From Phoronis australis (Eukaryota > Phoronida > Phoronidae): a stretch of 64,000 nucleotides of DNA. Position numbers and translations under genes: made by a program. Position 1 is the first letter of the stretch, and every line of letters begins with the position of its first letter. This document shows, in pieces, positions 63,301 through 64,000 of the stretch. The notes beneath the pieces were generated by a model. It saw only the letters and a program-made list of their open reading frames with translations. It was not told the origin of the DNA and did no database searches. Where the stretch lies: NCBI GenBank assembly GCA_002633005.1, contig NMRA01000323.1:351449-415448 (forward strand), given 5' to 3'.

Positions 63301-63316
63301 CACGATTGTCGTCCAT
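43169..63316 (-). CDS. PRDM10: PR domain zinc finger protein 10-like transcription factor (16 coding exons)
   Basis: Coding exons in transcript order are 63316-63188, 59357-59205, 56880-56764, 56345-56142, 55452-55398, 53374-53000, 52442-52354, 51753-51651, 50768-50628, 49989-49877, 49596-49420, 48794-48722, 48319-48078, 47130-47069, 46241-46012 and 44880-43169. All borders are GT-AG, all phases agree, and the total is 3975 nt (1324 aa plus stop), somewhat longer than vertebrate PRDM10. Order of parts: low-complexity N-terminus, zinc-knuckle-like [16 protein letters not shown] (about residue 409), PR/SET domain (about 425-565), a linker, 12 C2H2 fingers (about 588-1133) and a Gln-rich tail. 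[20 protein letters not shown] and the [10 protein letters not shown] tail motif are PRDM10 signatures. It should bind DNA and control transcription in the nucleus. The ATG (63316) lies one base after an acceptor (TTGCAG|G), so the 5' UTR has an upstream exon. Confidence 0.93.
48811..49210. repeat. 32-bp minisatellite in a PRDM10 intron
   Basis: Around 12 units of about 32 bp, with core GGGACATCACATGATAACAC and GTCTACCATCAA, run in tandem. They become less regular at both ends. The array starts within about 20 bases of the acceptor of the 48794-48722 exon and fills most of that intron (48795-49419). Confidence 0.9.
49420..50768 (-). other. PRDM10: PRDM10 zinc-knuckle and PR/SET exons 9-11
   Basis: Three exons (141, 113 and 177 nt) give [15 protein letters not shown], then [25 protein letters not shown], a [11 protein letters not shown] motif and [12 protein letters not shown]. 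This is the PR/SET fold of PRDM proteins. The usual SET catalytic motif NHSCxPN is absent, as in many PR domains, so methyltransferase activity is doubtful. The next exon (48794-48722) completes the fold. Confidence 0.9.
56005..56045. repeat. small hairpin in a PRDM10 intron
   Basis: GCACAAACTGT and ACAGTTTGTGC are perfect 11-bp complements about 18 bases apart. A further CAACAGTTTGC at 56087-56097 repeats part of the stem. It is probably a MITE remnant. Confidence 0.6.
57269..57341 (+). repeat. tRNA-like sequence (probable SINE head), antisense in a PRDM10 intron
   Basis: The 73-nt segment has an A-box-like TGGTTCAATGGCTAAAGCG and a B box GTTCGAGTCCC at tRNA spacing. Its ends (GTCCCGA and TCAGGGC) pair at six of seven positions, one a wobble. 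The T stem is weak, so a tRNA-derived SINE or tRNA pseudogene is more likely than an active tRNA. Confidence 0.5.
60152..62332. mobile_element. 2.2-kb DNA-transposon-like element with TIRs and AAACT target duplication
   Basis: The ends are inverted repeats: CAGGGCTCGACATAACG at 60152 and TCGAGCCCTG at 62323-62332, each followed inward by a palindromic GGTCGCA-TGCGACC. AAACT lies on both sides (60147-60151 and 62333-62337), a 5-bp target duplication. Subterminal regions repeat GCGACCTG and GCGAGCTG in both orientations. No transposase is recognised. Two minus-strand frames (60638-60967 and 61020-61277) are open but unknown. It sits in the first coding intron of PRDM10 and is probably non-autonomous. 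Confidence 0.85.
62797..62925. repeat. dispersed repeat fragment
   Basis: GGGCAGAGTATAGGCCAGGATTTTG, then TCAGACATCCGCACC and CTGCTAAATGGAATCTG, matches the block at about 1903-1975 and its copy at about 8936-9005. It is therefore a dispersed repeat that also lies inside a PRDM10 intron. It is non-coding. Confidence 0.75.
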
Positions 63317-64000
63317 CCTGCAAATAATTATACAGCTGGCTCAAGATTGTAGTAAAGCTTGCACAAATGCAAAATCTATGGGCTCTATGACTTTTTACCT
63401 GAGAAATACACATTTTTAACCCGTAAGAGTACATTTCGGAATCCTTATTGAATTATACTGAATGATTTTAATTCATGTCTCAAAATGACGAAAAAGATAC
63501 CGCCTATACATCACTGCACAGCACATTTCCAAAAACAAGCTGATTGTAAAACCAAAACAACATACTCTAGCTAGTGAACCAGTGTGTTTGGACAGCAGAA
63601 CACTACCAAGCATCTCCAAACATGGACTTGCACAAACTTTGTATTCTAAGTCCATGGTCTCATTGGTCCTTCTTTGTGACAGGCAATATTTCAATCTATT
63701 GAACTCAATTAGAGATCATGGTTTTCACAACTAATTGCATGGCTTGCAAATTAATTTCATACACATCAACTGAACTATGGCAATTGCTTCTTTGATGCAG
63801 GTACATGTTCAAAATGTCTTACTAAGAACACAATTTATAGTCACTGTCAACTCTTTTCACAGCAACTTCATAACAAAATGTGCTCTTTGCAACTAATATA
63901 GATTGATTTGACTCTATATTAGAAGCCAATTGTTTCCAGAATCAAAATGTTGGTACCTAGATCTAGTTTTCAACAATTTACTAATCATAGTTGTTACGAA

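Larger units (their letters stand above)
55398..63316 (-). other. PRDM10: PRDM10 N-terminal exons 1-5
   Basis: Five small exons (129, 153, 117, 204 and 55 nt) encode a Ser/Gly/Gln-rich, probably disordered region that starts [17 protein letters not shown]. Exons 1-4 all begin and end in phase 0, so skipping any of exons 2-4 would keep the frame. Such skipping is possible but not shown. They precede the zinc knuckle and PR/SET domain and have no known fold. Confidence 0.85.

Overview
The window is animal genomic DNA, and an invertebrate is most likely. Genes have GT-AG introns separated by long non-coding stretches. The sequence is AT-rich and full of short inverted-repeat elements, simple repeats and fragments of DNA transposons. 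Five isolated N characters mark assembly joins. The PRDM10-like gene and the DEAH helicase-RBR genes fit an invertebrate deuterostome (hemichordate, cephalochordate or echinoderm-like), but that is inference and the species cannot be named from sequence alone.

Layout. 1-1167 (+): a GT31 beta-1,3-galactosyltransferase-like gene whose 5' end lies outside the window. 1229-12197: two tandem copies of one segment (1229-8190 and 8191-12197). Each carries a broken copy of a RING-IBR-RING (RBR) exon on the minus strand. The second copy has lost its middle part and holds a palindrome-rich stretch instead. 12603-19364 (-): gene A, a DEAH-box RNA helicase whose helicase reading frame is fully open. Its natural RBR exon is the broken copy at 10311-11164. 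Its intron carries a long foldback repeat with arms of about 455 bp. 19365-27000: gene-poor DNA with tandem repeats, one small unassigned ORF and a stray RING2 fragment. 27791-34369 (-): gene B, the intact paralogue, a single polypeptide joining a DEAH helicase to an RBR E3 ubiquitin ligase. 34370-43168: non-coding DNA with a dead Tc1/mariner-type element. 43169-63316 (-): a PRDM10 orthologue, reconstructed here as 16 coding exons (3975 nt, 1324 aa plus stop). Every splice phase agrees, and the gene spans a PR/SET domain and 12 C2H2 zinc fingers. Its first coding intron contains a 2.2-kb element with terminal inverted repeats and a 5-bp target duplication.

How the genes relate. A and B are tandem paralogues on the same strand. 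B keeps both enzymatic halves (ATP-dependent RNA remodelling and ubiquitin transfer). A keeps an open helicase, but its E3 exon decayed before that exon was duplicated. The galactosyltransferase and PRDM10 look like unrelated flanking genes. Coordinates and phases come from reading the sequence by eye; no alignments or searches were run.
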